From the NCBI GenBank assembly GCA_964360445.1, contig CAYHWE010000014.1:1-22115 (forward strand): a DNA stretch of 22,115 nucleotides. The letters are read 5' to 3'. The DNA is from CAYHWE01 sp964360445. GTDB taxonomy: Bacteria > Patescibacteriota > Patescibacteriia > Patescibacteriales > JAKAJF01. The number at the start of each line of letters is the position of its first letter. Position 1 is the first letter of the stretch. The notes beneath the pieces were generated by a model. That model was not told the DNA's origin, did no database searches, and was given only the letters and a program-made list of their open reading frames with translations. The position numbers were made by a program, and so were the translations under genes. Positions 21,053 to 22,115 of the stretch are shown here, in pieces.

Positions 21053-21071
21053 CATCCGTATATTTTTAAAA

Positions 21072-21362
21072 TTATTTTTTTAAATCGAGGCTCTTTTTAA
21101 GATATCCACCTGCATAACTCACAACGGATAAAAATGATGTTTTTAATATTATTTTAATTTCACTCCAATCATTTTCTTTCAATAAATGAAAGATATAGAT
21201 CAATGCAAGTATAAATAAAAAAATTGAGATGACATACAATGCATATGTCAATGTTTCATTAAAGGCATTTTTTAGCGTTTCACTCCTAATGTGATCATTT
21301 ACCTTCTTGTGGACTAACAAATCCTTATCAGTAAGTCTTTTAGACTTATCAATTTTTAGCAT
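21072..21362 (-). CDS. small two-helix membrane protein paired with ImmA-like protease
   Basis: 96 residues: a charged N-terminus (KIDKSKRLTDKDLLVHKKVNDHIRSE), one hydrophobic helix (about 41-61), a short polar segment and a second, weaker helix (about 74-88), ending KKSLDLKK. No family recognised. It starts four bases after the ImmA-like gene stops, so the two are almost certainly translated from one mRNA and may act together, the membrane protein being a possible anchor or substrate of the protease. No Shine-Dalgarno, consistent with translational coupling. Confidence 0.7.
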   Translation of the reverse strand: MLKIDKSKRLTDKDLLVHKKVNDHIRSETLKNAFNETLTYALYVISIFLFILALIYIFHLLKENDWSEIKIILKTSFLSVVSYAGGYLKKSLDLKK

Positions 21363-21366
21363 ATAA

Positions 21367-21864
21367 TTAAATCATTGTTTGCCTCAACAACCTTTCGCCC
21401 CTTATAGCCGCTGCACTAACTGAGACATCAAATCTTTCCGCAACATCTTCAATTGTATCGCATATATTCCAAATCTCAATAAATTTTTTTTCAGGCATCA
21501 ATAATTTTGCTGCTATCTTATTTGCCTCAATTTCCATTTCATTTTCTCGTCCTGCCAAAAGGGGATTATCCTCTCTTTTTAATGGCTGTTTTGAATTGGT
21601 TATATATTCATCGCCAATTTTATCTTTATGCTCTAAAAAATGCGCTATCTCATGTGCAATTGTAAACCTCTTTCTTGTTGATGGATGAAGGGCATTTACA
21701 TATATTACATAGCTATCACCCTCTTTTTTTATTAACCCGGATTGCTTGTCTTTCAAATCAACAGTTTCATACACTTCAATTCCAAGCTCATTAGCGATTT
21801 TTATTATTGGAACTGGTAAATTATCTTTATATCTCTCTAAAACACTTAAAGTCATCTCATTCAT
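21367..21864 (-). CDS. ImmA/IrrE-family zinc metallopeptidase
   Basis: 165 residues. Zinc motif HEIAHF (His71, Glu72, His75) with the downstream EANKIAAKLLMP helix supplying the third ligand (Glu113). The N-terminal region (PVPIIKIANELGIEVYE) is typical of the family. ImmA cleaves the ImmR repressor of mobile elements and IrrE activates stress responses; these proteases usually sit beside an HTH repressor. No such repressor is visible here; the neighbour is a small membrane protein. A role in controlling the adjacent restriction genes or a toxin-like unit is possible but not shown. The start ATG at 21864 has no clear Shine-Dalgarno. Confidence 0.92.
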   Translation of the reverse strand: MNEMTLSVLERYKDNLPVPIIKIANELGIEVYETVDLKDKQSGLIKKEGDSYVIYVNALHPSTRKRFTIAHEIAHFLEHKDKIGDEYITNSKQPLKREDNPLLAGRENEMEIEANKIAAKLLMPEKKFIEIWNICDTIEDVAERFDVSVSAAAIRGERLLRQTMI

Positions 21865-21901
21865 AAATTTATAAATTAAGCCGATTAATTAATATATACT
21901 T

Positions 21902-21965
21902 GCATCCTCTCCATTCTACCCCATCCCAGATAAATTTTTCCTAAAGAAGTTATAAAAAAAATCCT
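21902..21965. repeat. intergenic repeat block R2b
   Basis: Aligns with R2a (17063-17124): GCA(T)CCTCT..ATTCTACCC, CCAGATAAATTTTT, TAAAGAA, A-run, CCTG. A short TGTC/GACA hairpin follows. The remaining gap (21865-21901 and 21966-22090) is AT-rich with no gene. Confidence 0.65.
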
Positions 21966-22103
21966 GTCAGGCGACAAAGATGATTTCTTCCTCACAAAAT
22001 TCCTCAAATTTCTCAAATTAAGCTAATCTTAGGTAAATCCAATTTCTTTATGAAATCTTTATGAATAAGATCAGATACATATTGGACTCCGAAGGAGGCT
22101 AAT

Positions 22104-22115
22104 ATGTATGCAAAT
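22104..22115 (+). CDS. start of a plus-strand gene cut by the window edge
   Basis: ATG at 22104, five bases after a perfect AAGGAGG (22092-22098); only four codons (MYAN) are visible, so no product can be named. Divergent from the immA pair. Confidence 0.5.

Overview
The window looks like a chromosomal segment of a low-GC, anaerobic bacterium with a compact genome. Candidate Phyla Radiation / Patescibacteria (Parcubacteria-like) is the best guess. Supporting points are the oxygen-sensitive class III ribonucleotide reductase as the only reductase visible, the glycyl-radical tail of that enzyme on a separate ~50-residue gene, a split ComEC, the AT-rich intergenic filler repeats, and small membrane proteins I cannot name. 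UGA is a normal stop (the reverse transcriptase gene ends in TGA and prfB is present), which argues against the UGA-recoding Gracilibacteria/SR1 lineages. Taxonomy is inference only. I saw no tRNA, rRNA or CRISPR array.

Left third (1-9.6 kb), housekeeping, almost all on the minus strand. From the left edge: a metallo-beta-lactamase protein matching the C-terminal domain of ComEC (cut by the window), a small plus-strand membrane-peptide gene with its own terminator, the ComEC membrane channel, peptide release factor 2, an HtrA-type protease, a small membrane protein, and then an anaerobic dNTP-synthesis unit transcribed nrdR, nrdD, nrdD glycyl-radical peptide, nrdG. The nrd unit has a near-consensus promoter followed by two NrdR-box-like sites and a terminator-like leader hairpin, so NrdR probably represses its own operon.

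Middle (9.6-11.1 kb), an inserted-looking plus-strand module: a retron-like reverse transcriptase (314 aa, active-site box YADN instead of YADD) behind a ~190 nt structured non-coding region that contains a perfect 16-bp hairpin and one of two copies of a 44-bp repeat. It has a candidate promoter, a strong Shine-Dalgarno sequence and an intrinsic terminator. This is the best candidate for an undescribed system in the window.

Right half (11.2-22.1 kb), a minus-strand accessory/defence island: a creatininase-family hydrolase with a Nudix hydrolase; a 1059-aa protein with four N-terminal membrane helices and no recognisable domain, bracketed by REP-like repeats; an Apea-like HEPN protein (candidate RNase); a complete Sau3AI-type restriction-modification system (predicted GATC) with Vsr repair nuclease and RadC; and an ImmA/IrrE metalloprotease with a small membrane protein. 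Two diverged intergenic repeat blocks suggest that the restriction-modification operon is bracketed by duplicated sequence and that the ImmA pair was inserted into one copy. The methyltransferase promoter contains two GATC sites, so the enzyme could regulate its own gene by methylation. A new plus-strand gene starts at the right edge.
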